DNA of 64,000 nucleotides from an uncultured Clostridia bacterium (GTDB lineage: Bacteria; Bacillota; Clostridia; Lachnospirales; Lachnospiraceae): NCBI GenBank assembly GCA_937895705.1, contig CALBKM010000031.1, positions 56,567 to 120,566 of the forward strand, in the 5' to 3' direction. The notes under the pieces were generated by a model. That model was not told the origin of the DNA, did not search any database, and was given only the letters and a program-made list of their open reading frames with translations. The translations under genes were made by a program, and so were the position numbers. Shown here piece by piece: positions 7,790 through 15,017 of the stretch. Each line of letters begins with the position of its first letter. Positions within the stretch are counted from its first letter, which is position 1.

Positions 7790-9082
7790 CTATTCGAGAA
7801 TATGAATTTTTGGAGTCGATGTCGGCTCTGACGGATAATCCTCCGCGGCCTCGTCTTCCTCAAATATAAATCCGCCTCTTTCCAGATAGAATGCGGTTTG
7901 TACCTCGGTCAGGAGTTCGGAGGAGATATCCCGATGCAAAATTTTAACGTGGCTTCCCAACTTAATCCGCTCGTCGGTGACGTGGCGTTTTACGTGCATG
8001 TCGTAGGTATAGACGGTGTATTCCATACCCTCCTCCGGGTTCTTCATCAGAATGGTATCGTCAATCTTAATATAATCCTCTCCGATTTCGGTGACTACGC
8101 CGTAAAGAGACTTGATGCTGTCCTCCGGTGCTTTCGTTTTGTGGGAAAGAATATAGTTCAGGAGTTCTGCCGCAGCCTCTTCACCGAGATAGAAATTGTA
8201 ATTATTTCCCTCAATGTTGGTGGAGAGGTAACCGTCGTCCCACAAAGAGAAGTATTTTCTGGAATGTCCCGATGCTGCGGCGGATGCGTCCTCAGGAGTT
8301 ATATAACCGGTAATATGTTTTTTCGATGAACGGTGTGAGATACCGCTTTCTGTTCTTGCGGAAGCATATGCGGAAATCATATCCCATACCACTTTACTGT
8401 CCTCCGGACTCAGGCCATAGGCTTTTGTGGTTTTCTTATCCTTTTCGTTGTCATAGGTAATGTATTCGAACATGGTAAGCGGGAGAGTTTCCGAAGGGGT
8501 TAATGCGGTAATAAAATCTCCCAACGTAGCCGGCAGAGGGGCATCTACTTGCATAAAGACATAATAGTTCCCTGCATTTTCCTCTCCGGCATATTGCACC
8601 GCAAGAAAGCGGAAAGGATCTATTCCCGCAATTTCATAAAGAGTACAGCCCAGGGTGTGGTCGGTTTCGGTTGTCCAATCCCGTCCCATGGCGGTGGTGT
8701 CAGCCAGTTTCTTGCCCAGGAGGGAAGGAGAAACCGTCATTTCTTCTTCAAAGACATTTTTTTGAAGCCGATAATCGGCCTCATTATAGCGAAAGGAAGA
8801 AAAACGTTCGGCGGTGGTCCGGTGTTCCCAGTCCCAGAAATGCATCTCTTCTCGGACTCCCATACCGAAAATTTTGCATTCCCGTCCGTTTTGCAGATAA
8901 GTAGGTGCTTTGGATTGCAGAACGGCAGGAAGCAATAACAACACGGCCAGACATGCCGCCGTCACGGCTCCTGCAGAGATCCAAAGTGCCTTGCGGCTTA
9001 GTTTCTTTTTCGGTTCTCTTGCGTTTTTGATACAGGTATCGTCGACTTCATTTAATGCATCTATAATATCGTCGGTATTCAT
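7790..9082 (-). CDS. Membrane-anchored putative anti-sigma protein (paralog A)
   Basis: A 430-residue protein with a cytoplasmic N-terminus of ~30 residues, one membrane helix (about 31-53) and a ~375-residue outer domain. Its start ATG overlaps the TGA of the ECF sigma gene (ATGA, 9082-9079), the usual layout of a sigma/anti-sigma pair, so an anti-sigma role is inferred from context, not from a recognised domain. The C-terminal ~120 residues (GVVTEIGEDYIKIDDTILMK and on) closely match the protein encoded at 9728-10882. It ends in an acidic/proline tail. AAGGAGG precedes the start. Confidence 0.6.
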   Translation of the reverse strand: MNTDDIIDALNEVDDTCIKNAREPKKKLSRKALWISAGAVTAACLAVLLLLPAVLQSKAPTYLQNGRECKIFGMGVREEMHFWDWEHRTTAERFSSFRYNEADYRLQKNVFEEEMTVSPSLLGKKLADTTAMGRDWTTETDHTLGCTLYEIAGIDPFRFLAVQYAGEENAGNYYVFMQVDAPLPATLGDFITALTPSETLPLTMFEYITYDNEKDKKTTKAYGLSPEDSKVVWDMISAYASARTESGISHRSSKKHITGYITPEDASAAASGHSRKYFSLWDDGYLSTNIEGNNYNFYLGEEAAAELLNYILSHKTKAPEDSIKSLYGVVTEIGEDYIKIDDTILMKNPEEGMEYTVYTYDMHVKRHVTDERIKLGSHVKILHRDISSELLTEVQTAFYLERGGFIFEEDEAAEDYPSEPTSTPKIHILE

Positions 9083-9636
9083 ACCAAACCCTCCTTTTCT
9101 AAGCGGGCGCGGAGCTTTTCTCGGGTACGGTAAAGAATAGATTTTACCTTGCTTTCGGAAAAACGGAACCGAGAGGCAATAGAGCTTAAGGAGTCCATGT
9201 ACCAGTACCGGCAGAGGAATACCTTTTGTTCCGGTTCCGGCAGGCTCTTTACAAAAGAAGCGATGACTTCGTTAAGGAGCTTGCGTTCCGTTTCTTCTTC
9301 GATGCTTTTCCCGTCGGAAATACAGTCTTCCAGCTCGGCAAGAACCAGGGGCAGTTGTCCGCCGCCCCGCTTCTTTGCGGTGGTGCGCCTCCATCTGTCA
9401 ACGGAAATACGACGCGTGAGCTTTCCAAGGAAGGTGGACAACACAGACGGACGGTGGGGCGGCATACTGTTCCAGGCGTCAAGCCAGGTGTCATTGACGC
9501 TTTCCGCCGCATCGTCCGGATTGTGCAAAATGTTTTGGGCAATAGAATAGCAATAGGAACCGTATTTGGCTTCGGTTTCTCCTATGGCAGATTCTTTTCG
9601 CGCCCAGTATAACGCTACAATTTGTGTATCATCCAT
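9079..9636 (-). CDS. ECF RNA polymerase sigma factor
   Basis: A 185-residue sigma-70 family protein of ECF size. Region 2 includes YCYSIAQNILHNPDDAAESV and WLDAWNSMPP followed by a positively charged helix; region 4 includes FLCRYWYMDSLSSIASRFRF and SESKVKSILYRTREKLRARL. It would direct RNA polymerase to a small regulon. Translational overlap with the membrane protein downstream (ATGA) points to control by that partner. A promoter of the ECF kind lies 40-70 bases upstream of its start, suggesting autoregulation. GGGAGG precedes ATG 9636. Confidence 0.9.
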   Translation of the reverse strand: MDDTQIVALYWARKESAIGETEAKYGSYCYSIAQNILHNPDDAAESVNDTWLDAWNSMPPHRPSVLSTFLGKLTRRISVDRWRRTTAKKRGGGQLPLVLAELEDCISDGKSIEEETERKLLNEVIASFVKSLPEPEQKVFLCRYWYMDSLSSIASRFRFSESKVKSILYRTREKLRARLEKEGLV

Positions 9637-9675
9637 CGTTTGTACCTCCCTCGTTTGATAGAGCTCTTCATCTAT

Positions 9676-9705
9676 CTACTCGCAAAAAGGGTGGATTTGG
9701 TTGCA
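9676..9705 (-). promoter_or_regulatory. ECF-type promoter upstream of the sigma gene
   Basis: On the minus strand TGCAACC (9705-9699) and CGAGTAG (9682-9676) are 16 bases apart. The AACC/N16/CGA-STA layout equals that at 3410-3438. Confidence 0.5.
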
Positions 9706-9727
9706 TGAAATAATATTTTATTTTTGG

Positions 9728-10882
9728 CTATTCGTTAAAATCAATATTTACGGCTTCCAGTAAGAATGCGGTGCGAATGTCGGTGGATGTGTTGTCGGAA
9801 GAAGCGGTATACCGGATTCTGACGCAATTACCGAGTTGTAAATAACCGCTGTCGATATAGCGTTTTATTCGCATGTCATGAGCGGACACGGTATATTCCA
9901 TGCCATCTTCCGGATTCTTCATAATAACGGAATCGTCAACAACAAGATAGTCTTCTCCGATTGTGGTAACTACCCCGACCAAATGAAGTTCGGTATCTTC
10001 CGGTGCCTGGATTTTATGGGAAAGGATAAACTCCCGAAGCTCTTTTGCGGCTTTTTTTCCGAGGGAAAAGTTATAGTTGTAGCCCTCAATATCGGTAAGA
10101 AGGTATCCGTCTTCTGTCAGAATGATTGAGGTGTCGGAAGTTCCGAGAGCTTCGGCGGTTACGGAGAAGCCGATTTGCTCTCCCGGATCGGTGCTCTCAT
10201 ATCCGATAGTTGTCTCTGCATCGGCATGTTCGGAAAGCATATTCCAAACGGCGGAGGCGTCTTCCGGTGTTAATCCGTACCGGGAAGCGTTTTCATTTTT
10301 ATCCTGATAATAAAAGAGAGTGAGAGGTGCGGTCTCGGTCAGATTTAGGCCGGAGATTAATTCGCCCAAGGTAGCAGGCGGAGTAAGCTCATCCTGTTTG
10401 AAAACATAATAAGCGTCCCGGCCGGCATATTTAACAGCCAGAAAACGTTCGGGATCTACGCCTTTTATCGCGTATAAGGAGCAGTCTAAAGTATGTGCAA
10501 TGTCGTTATGCCAGTCATAGCCATCGGCAACGGTATCACAAAGTTTTTCGCCGATAAGTTCGGCAGAGACGGTTTTGTCCTCTTCGGTGGAATCTGTTTT
10601 AGCAGAATAATAGTAGTCGTTGTAAATGACCATAGGGAACTGCTGACAGAGAGTTTGGCAATCCCATGGCCAGACAACTCCGTCCTGAACAGGGGAGAGT
10701 GTGTAGTCCAGCTTTTCTCTTGTGTCGGTTTCAGCCGTAGTGTTTCCATCCGGATTTTTCTCGTCATCCGGTTTGGAGCCTAATACGCCTGTAAGAAATA
10801 AAACCAATACCAAAACGAGGATGCCGCAGATTGCTGCTGCGGAAATCCAAAGTACTTTACGATTCTTTTTATTTGTTGCCAT
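9728..10882 (-). CDS. Membrane-anchored paralog of the putative anti-sigma protein (paralog B)
   Basis: A 384-residue protein with a short basic N-terminus, one membrane helix (about 10-33) and a Thr/Asp-rich spacer before an outer domain. Its second half parallels the product of 7790-9082: YNFSLGKKAAKELREFILSH, then VVDDSVIMKNPEDGMEYTV, then a basic strand. The two flank the ECF sigma gene and probably arose by duplication; one may sense, the other inhibit. Start ATG 10882 follows AGGAGG by 7 bases, which beats an in-frame ATG 24 bases upstream. It has its own sigma-A promoter (10912-10940). Confidence 0.6.
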   Translation of the reverse strand: MATNKKNRKVLWISAAAICGILVLVLVLFLTGVLGSKPDDEKNPDGNTTAETDTREKLDYTLSPVQDGVVWPWDCQTLCQQFPMVIYNDYYYSAKTDSTEEDKTVSAELIGEKLCDTVADGYDWHNDIAHTLDCSLYAIKGVDPERFLAVKYAGRDAYYVFKQDELTPPATLGELISGLNLTETAPLTLFYYQDKNENASRYGLTPEDASAVWNMLSEHADAETTIGYESTDPGEQIGFSVTAEALGTSDTSIILTEDGYLLTDIEGYNYNFSLGKKAAKELREFILSHKIQAPEDTELHLVGVVTTIGEDYLVVDDSVIMKNPEDGMEYTVSAHDMRIKRYIDSGYLQLGNCVRIRYTASSDNTSTDIRTAFLLEAVNIDFNE

Positions 10883-10911
10883 AATGAAGCCTCCTTTAAT
10901 AAACAAACCCT

Positions 10912-10940
10912 ATTGTACCACAAAAACGATCATTGCACAA
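10912..10940 (-). promoter_or_regulatory. Sigma-A promoter for paralog B
   Basis: TTGTGC (10940-10935) and TACAAT (10917-10912) on the minus strand, 17 bases apart. The -35 box lies within the last codons of the upstream phosphorylase gene. Confidence 0.5.
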
Positions 10941-11691
10941 CATACCATGCAAGTTCCAGTGCAATGTCAAAGTGTCCGGCATCATGCTGGGTGCCGACAA
11001 TCTGCCCTTCTTTTTTGCGAAGGTCCCATTTCGGCGCATCCAAAAGGTCGCCGCTTGTAAAGAAGGTGTAGAGGTCCGCACTGCGGAAGTCGCATACCGC
11101 CTGTAATCCGGCGCATTCCATTTCCACGGAAATGCAACCCTCCTCCTTGCGCTTCTCAAAGTTCCCGACAGTCTCCCGGTAAAAGGCATCGGTGGTCCAG
11201 GTTTTCCCTTTTACATAGGGAAGTCCGGCTTCTTCCATGAAAGATGCAACGGTATCTGCGTTTTTTATTGTAATATAATCTGCCGCCGGAGTATAGTGGT
11301 AAGAAGTTCCTTCGTCCCGATAGGCCTCCGTCGGAACCATGACCTTGCCCCGGGCGATTTCCTTATTCAGACATCCGGCGCCGCCGAATACGATGAACTT
11401 GTCCGTGTTTAGGAGTTGCAAGGCGTCCTCTAAATTGGCAACCGCTGCCGGTGCGCCCACATAAGTCTTAAAAAAAGCAAATCGCTTCCCCTTATACTCG
11501 ATGCAATACACCGGTGTTTCTCCGGTGGCGGACCAGATGGAAGTAATCTTCTTGCAGTCAAAATTCGCCAGCACAAACTCCTCGATTTTCCAGGAAAAGG
11601 TCTGGATGCAGGCATCTACCTTCGGTGCGTCAGCGACGCGCTGCGGGGTGATGATGGCATTGGTTTTATTGTCAAAGGTTTCGGTAATCAT
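10930..11691 (-). CDS. Nucleoside phosphorylase, uridine/purine family
   Basis: A 253-residue member of the PNP_UDP_1 family, which cleaves nucleosides with phosphate into base and (deoxy)ribose-1-phosphate in the cytosol. Visible family signatures are VGAPAAVANLEDAL (phosphate loop region), FIVFGGAGCLNKEIARGKVMVPTEAYRDEGTSYHY split over two strands, and the ribose-binding CISVEMECAG near residue 190. Uridine phosphorylase is the closest general fit; purine specificity cannot be excluded. AAGGAGG sits 7 bases before ATG 11691. Downstream of the HIT gene in the same direction, suggesting a nucleotide-salvage group. Confidence 0.83.
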   Translation of the reverse strand: MITETFDNKTNAIITPQRVADAPKVDACIQTFSWKIEEFVLANFDCKKITSIWSATGETPVYCIEYKGKRFAFFKTYVGAPAAVANLEDALQLLNTDKFIVFGGAGCLNKEIARGKVMVPTEAYRDEGTSYHYTPAADYITIKNADTVASFMEEAGLPYVKGKTWTTDAFYRETVGNFEKRKEEGCISVEMECAGLQAVCDFRSADLYTFFTSGDLLDAPKWDLRKKEGQIVGTQHDAGHFDIALELAWYVVQ

Positions 11692-11754
11692 GGGGAGTCC
11701 TCCTTGTTATTAAGATAATTATAATATAGTGGGCGGGTGAAAACAATGGATAAC

Positions 11755-12156
11755 TTATTGCATTTTCAGTTCCTCAAAAACGTCTTCTATCTCTCTTTTG
11801 GCTCCTTCAAAGTTCGGCCATGCATCAACGCCGTCCCCCTTTTTTCGTGGAATCAGGTGGAAATGAAAATGCGGAATGGATTGGTCGGCGGCTTCTCCGC
11901 TGGCGTGAAGTACATTGACCCCTTCAAACCCACAATGCTCCACGCAGTGTTTGGAAACAATCTGCAGGGTATCTGTCAGGTGGTGTAAGGTCTCCGAGTC
12001 ACAATCAAACAGACTTGCCACATGCTTTTTCGGTGCAACAACCATATGCCCGTCTACGTCTTTTGCAATGTCCATAAAGACGATGGTGTGAGCGTTTTGG
12101 AAAACGATACGGCTTGGACATTTGCCGTTTATTATGTTACAGAAAATGCAGTCCAT
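11755..12156 (-). CDS. HIT family nucleotide hydrolase
   Basis: A 133-residue histidine-triad protein. HFHFHLIP at about residue 99-106 is the HIT motif carrying the nucleotidyl-accepting His; CIFCNI at the N-terminus is the family's zinc-ligand pair. It probably hydrolyses phosphoramidate or dinucleoside polyphosphate substrates. A second HIT gene, less than half identical by eye, lies at 25824-26234. AAGGAGG precedes the start. Followed by the phosphorylase gene after 63 bases. Confidence 0.88.
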   Translation of the reverse strand: MDCIFCNIINGKCPSRIVFQNAHTIVFMDIAKDVDGHMVVAPKKHVASLFDCDSETLHHLTDTLQIVSKHCVEHCGFEGVNVLHASGEAADQSIPHFHFHLIPRKKGDGVDAWPNFEGAKREIEDVFEELKMQ

Positions 12157-12176
12157 GGGTGGTGTCCTCCTTATGT

Positions 12177-12677
12177 TTACATTCTTTTTTCATAGTCGAT
12201 TAAGGTCATTCTGTCATTCACGACATGTTCAACTCCGGTTCGTACAAATCCCAATTTCTCATAGAAATGACAGTTTCCCGCTTCTTGCTTAATGGTATCC
12301 AGTCTCCAAACCGTGGCTTCCGGGTACAAGTCAAATACCATTTTTACGGCAATCTGAGCAATGCCTTTGTTTTGAAAGCGAGGTAAAATAAAGAGAGGTG
12401 AAATGTAAGCCGGAACCTCGCCCGCCGGTGGCTCGTAGTCGCGTTTTCTATGGCATACACGGATAGCTCCTACCGGAAGACCGTCCGCTTTGATGATGTA
12501 GTATTCAGAGGCTTTTCTTTCCAGTATGGCAATAATCTTTTCAAGAGGTTCTTTTACCGGGCTGGTCTCATCATCCCGGTAAATCTCGTAAAGAGGAAGG
12601 AATGCCTCGTATTTCATCAGGTGAATAAGTTCTGCGTCTTTTTCGGTGGCTAAAGTTAGTGTTACATTTGGGTTCAT
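12177..12677 (-). CDS. GNAT N-acetyltransferase behind an attenuator
   Basis: A 166-residue GNAT protein with LPRFQNKGIAQIAVKMVFDL as acetyl-CoA binding segment and NCHFYEKLGFVRTG near the C-terminus. Substrate unknown. ATG 12677 follows AAAGGAGG by 6 bases; a start 60 bases upstream has no ribosome site and would read through the terminator hairpin. The unusual point is its 250-base leader: promoter, a 19-codon ORF, and alternative hairpins ending in an intrinsic terminator (12725-12762). Such leaders commonly guard antibiotic-resistance genes, so a role in drug or toxin inactivation is a reasonable guess only. Confidence 0.82.
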   Translation of the reverse strand: MNPNVTLTLATEKDAELIHLMKYEAFLPLYEIYRDDETSPVKEPLEKIIAILERKASEYYIIKADGLPVGAIRVCHRKRDYEPPAGEVPAYISPLFILPRFQNKGIAQIAVKMVFDLYPEATVWRLDTIKQEAGNCHFYEKLGFVRTGVEHVVNDRMTLIDYEKRM

Positions 12678-12724
12678 AATGTCCTCCTTTTCACGAGTAC
12701 AAAGAATCAGAAGCTTGCGATAAA

Positions 12725-12762
12725 TGAAAAAACGCACCGGACAGGTCTTTCTGTCCGATGCG
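12725..12762 (-). terminator. Attenuator terminator in the acetyltransferase leader
   Basis: On the minus strand CGCATCGGACAG (12762-12751) pairs with CTGTCCGGTGCG (12744-12733) with one G-U pair and a 6-base loop, followed by TTTTTTCATTT. It lies between the promoter and the gene it precedes, so it must be read through for expression. Confidence 0.82.
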
Positions 12763-12828
12763 GTAAGATTTCTATAGAGAACCAGAGCTCTTATTTTCGC
12801 ACAGATATATAAGACCTATCGGCTTATA
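12740..12828 (-). promoter_or_regulatory. Antiterminator and anti-antiterminator strands
   Basis: GATAGGTCTT (12820-12811) can pair over 10 bp (one G-U) with AAGACCTGTC (12749-12740), which is the loop and right arm of the terminator, so both cannot form. The same GGTCTTATA can instead pair with TATAAGCC (12828-12821) in a GATA-loop hairpin with one bulge, which would free the terminator. Three mutually exclusive stems are the pattern of a transcription attenuator. Confidence 0.65.
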
Positions 12829-12845
12829 GCTGCGCGATTGCGGGG

Positions 12846-12905
12846 CTACAAGCAAATACGTCTGTAATAAATAATATACGCATAAGTCTGTCTGCTCTGA
12901 TTCAT
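12846..12905 (-). CDS. 19-codon leader peptide ORF
   Basis: ATG at 12905 preceded by AAGGAG with a 7-base gap, ending in TAG at 12848-12846. The peptide reads MNQSRQTYAYIIYYRRICL. It is the only ORF between the promoter (12931-12960) and the terminator, and its stop codon is 17 bases before the first regulatory hairpin, so a ribosome paused at its end would contact that hairpin. The Tyr-rich, RR-containing end could be a ribosome-arrest sequence. I do not recognise this exact peptide. Confidence 0.68.
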   Translation of the reverse strand: MNQSRQTYAYIIYYRRICL

Positions 12906-12930
12906 GGTTGTGCTCCTTAAATTTTTAATA

Positions 12931-12960
12931 AGGATAACATAAGAGGGGGAGGGGTGTCAA
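12931..12960 (-). promoter_or_regulatory. Sigma-A promoter for the leader and acetyltransferase gene
   Basis: TTGACA (12960-12955) and TATCCT (12936-12931) on the minus strand with an 18-base spacer containing a C-rich run. Confidence 0.7.
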
Positions 12961-12970
12961 GATTTTTTTA

Positions 12971-12999
12971 TTTACAACATAATAAATGTGTGTTATACT
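12971..12999 (+). promoter_or_regulatory. Sigma-A promoter for the small RNA
   Basis: TTTACA (12971-12976) and TATACT (12994-12999), 17 bases apart, placing transcription start near 13006. Confidence 0.7.
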
Positions 13000-13005
13000 A
13001 TAAAT

Positions 13006-13139
13006 AGAATTATTGAAGTAGAGATTGTGCTGCTACGCACCCTCCGGGTCAAACGAAATGTGGGAAGGGGCACACCCACCGATGATTCTTTGATATTGCA
13101 AATAAATCTGACGTCGGTTGTTTTAACCGACGTTTTTTT
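13006..13139 (+). ncRNA. Structured small RNA of unrecognised class with terminator
   Basis: Roughly 130 nt between a promoter and an intrinsic terminator, with no coding potential. A closing stem pairs 13006-13015 with 13080-13089 (10 bp, two G-U). Inside it, GTGC/GCAC (13027-13040), ACCC/GGGT (13039-13049) and GTGGG/CCCAC (13060-13079) can form hairpins, and TGTGC (13026-13030) can alternatively pair with GCACA (13070-13074), a possible pseudoknot. The XRE gene downstream has a separate promoter (13194-13222), so this is either a free sRNA or an orphan riboswitch-like leader. I compared it mentally with SRP RNA, c-di-GMP, ZTP, fluoride and guanidine elements; none fits. Confidence 0.6.
13111..13139 (+). 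terminator. Terminator of the small RNA
   Basis: Perfect 9-bp stem ACGTCGGTT / AACCGACGT with GTTTT loop, followed by six T. Confidence 0.9.
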
Positions 13140-13193
13140 CTTTTGGATCAAGCACTTCACCGCCATAGTGAAAAAAACTCTCTCTGCGTGATA

Positions 13194-13222
13194 TTGTATC
13201 TGCGCCGCATTTCCTGTACAAT
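13194..13222 (+). promoter_or_regulatory. Sigma-A promoter for the second XRE regulator
   Basis: TTGTAT (13194-13199) and TACAAT (13217-13222), 17 bases apart, 50 bases before the ATG. The two boxes overlap a near-palindrome, ATTGTAT and ATACAAT. Confidence 0.65.
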
Positions 13223-13272
13223 ACAATCAGAAAGAGCGCTGCTTTCCATAACAAGAAAGTGAGGAGAAAAAG

Positions 13273-14364
13273 ATGAAACTAAAAATCGGAGAAACCATAA
13301 AGAAATTGAGGAAGGAACGGGAGATTACCCAGGAGGAGTTTGCGGAGGTGTTGGGGGTGTCCTGCCAGTCCGTGTCTCGTTGGGAGAACGGCGCCTGCTA
13401 CCCGGATATGGAGCTGATTCCTACCATTGCGGGCTTTTTTGCGGTGTCGGTGGATAAGCTGCTGGGTGTGGATGAGGAGATGGAAAAGCAGGCCGTGGAG
13501 CGGTATCGTGCCGAATTCCAGAAGGCAATCAGTAAAGGTGCGGTAGAGGAGTGCATCCGCATTGCGAGAGAAGGTGTGGCGGAGTTCCCGAATAACTATG
13601 TGATGCTAAATCTTTTGATGTATGCACTGTTTGTGGCAGGAAGTGACGATGCGGATATTCCGAATTGGAAAGAGAACATGGAAAAGTATGACGGAGAAAT
13701 CGTTGCACTTGGCGAGCGTATCATGAAGTACTGTCCGGATGTGGAGATTCGCTCGGAAGCTACGGCGAGGTTAGCTTTTCAGCATTGCGAAATGGGAAGA
13801 AAGGCAATCGGCAGAGCGATTTACGAGACGCTTCCGACCATGGAATGGTGCAGGGAACGTGCCATCTGGTGGGCGTTGGAGGAGGAAGAGAAGCTTTCTC
13901 ATACCAGAAAATACATCCGTGCGGCTTATGTCCGTTTGTCAGAAGCAATTGACAATCTGATATGCGGAGAGTTACTTTCTCCGGAAGAGACCCTGATGAT
14001 ATTGGAAAAAGTGGATGCATTGGAGCGATTGATGACAGATGATGCACCGTGGAATACCGGGTGGGGTATTACAGAGGATCATTTGGAACGTGCAAAGTGT
14101 TTGTTGAAGCTGGGACGTACAGAGGAGGTGTGGGAACCGCTTCGACTGTCGGCAGAAGCTGCAATTGAGTTCGATAATCGTCCGGAGGAGGAAACAAAAG
14201 AGAGCATACTATTGGGAGAAGTGGTTCTTAAAAAAGTGAATTATGATACGGCGGATTCCAGACCGCTTCGGGAGATTTTGCGGGACAAATGGTTGGCGGA
14301 TGAGGCTTTTGACGAAATCAGAGAAACAGAAGCGTTTAAGGAAATTATAAAGAAGTTATGTTAG
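13273..14364 (+). CDS. XRE-family regulator with long helical C-terminal domain
   Basis: A 363-residue protein. Residues 5-62 form a Cro/CI helix-turn-helix (KLRKEREITQEEFAEVLGVS, CQSVSRWENGACYPD), then a ~300-residue helical region with Glu-rich, TPR-like spacing and no named domain. Related proteins in Clostridia are usually annotated only as HTH regulators. The DNA target and ligand are unknown. GAGGAG lies 7 bases before ATG 13273. It follows the small RNA on the same strand but has its own promoter; the near-palindrome ATTGTAT/ATACAAT could be its operator. Confidence 0.82.
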   Translation: MKLKIGETIKKLRKEREITQEEFAEVLGVSCQSVSRWENGACYPDMELIPTIAGFFAVSVDKLLGVDEEMEKQAVERYRAEFQKAISKGAVEECIRIAREGVAEFPNNYVMLNLLMYALFVAGSDDADIPNWKENMEKYDGEIVALGERIMKYCPDVEIRSEATARLAFQHCEMGRKAIGRAIYETLPTMEWCRERAIWWALEEEEKLSHTRKYIRAAYVRLSEAIDNLICGELLSPEETLMILEKVDALERLMTDDAPWNTGWGITEDHLERAKCLLKLGRTEEVWEPLRLSAEAAIEFDNRPEEETKESILLGEVVLKKVNYDTADSRPLREILRDKWLADEAFDEIRETEAFKEIIKKLC

Positions 14365-14401
14365 CAATTTTTTGACTTATGTTGTTCGTGGATAGGCAAT
14401 A

Positions 14402-14456
14402 GCAAAAGGGGCTGAGACTTCCCGGAAAGGGATTCTCGGCCCTGATTTTGTGTTTT
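14402..14456. terminator. Bidirectional terminator
   Basis: GGGGCTGAGA (14408-14417) pairs with TCTCGGCCCT (14434-14443) with two G-U pairs, and the loop adds TCCC/GGGA. T-runs follow on the plus strand (ATTTTGTGTTTT) and TTTTGC on the minus strand, so it can end both convergent genes. Confidence 0.7.
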
Positions 14457-14676
14457 ATAAGGACTGCAGGGCGGCCTCGGTCTTTTTTATTTGCTTTAAT
14501 AAGAACTGGTAACGCTCCTGTACGGCATTGATACGATAGATACTGCTGGATACCAGGTCCGGGTCTACAGCGTTTTCGAATACGGAGTAGGCGGTTTCCA
14601 GTTCTAAACGGGTAGCATGTAATTCTTTCAGTAACGGATTTTCGCTTTTCTTTCTTTTCTTGAACATAGTCATCAT
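14455..14676 (-). CDS. DUF2508 (YaaL-like) protein
   Basis: A 73-residue basic-then-helical protein. LLKELHATRLELETAYSVFE and the sequence around NAVDPDLVSSSIYRINAVQE are the conserved core of the YaaL/DUF2508 family, found next to recR in many Firmicutes; here it is on its own. Function unknown. The frame opens with ATGATG after AAGGAAGGAG, either of which could start. Confidence 0.75.
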   Translation of the reverse strand: MMTMFKKRKKSENPLLKELHATRLELETAYSVFENAVDPDLVSSSIYRINAVQERYQFLLKQIKKTEAALQSL

Positions 14677-14898
14677 ATAGAAACTCCTTCCTTTTCGTTA
14701 TTGTAAGTATAGACAGGGACAAGGCAAATTATACCTTAAAAAACGGTTTTGTAAATTTATGGAGCCAAAAGCGGACGGAAATGTTGAAAATAAAGGCTTT
14801 TTCAAAATTCCGATGGAAAAATGAAATCGGCAATCTACACAAAAATCAGAGGAATATTTGGTAAAAAGGGCGAAAATATTTAAATTATCCAGAAAGGG

Positions 14899-14973
14899 TT
14901 GACTTTGGAGAAAAAAGAGACTATGATGAGATTATCAAGCTCGACTCGAGCAAACGACTTTCATACGAAAGTC
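14899..14973 (+). promoter_or_regulatory. Promoter and leader of the Tad pilus operon
   Basis: TTGACT (14899-14904) and TATGAT (14922-14927) with 17-base spacing. The short leader holds two hairpins: GCTCG/CGAGC (14939-14951) and GACTTTC/GAAAGTC (14956-14973). The 200 bases before the promoter (14700-14898) are AT-rich and show no gene or clear signal. Confidence 0.65.
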
Positions 14974-15017
14974 CATTTTCCCACACAAAAAGAATAAAAA
15001 GTGAAAGAGGGGTGTCG

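Noticed and set aside
13006..13139. Signal recognition particle RNA (ffs) or c-di-GMP-I riboswitch
   Set aside because: CCGGGTCAAACGAAA and ACCCACCGATGA recall both, but the SRP GGAAGG-AGCA loop and the two-helix GEMM core with GCAAA elements are absent. Left as unassigned.
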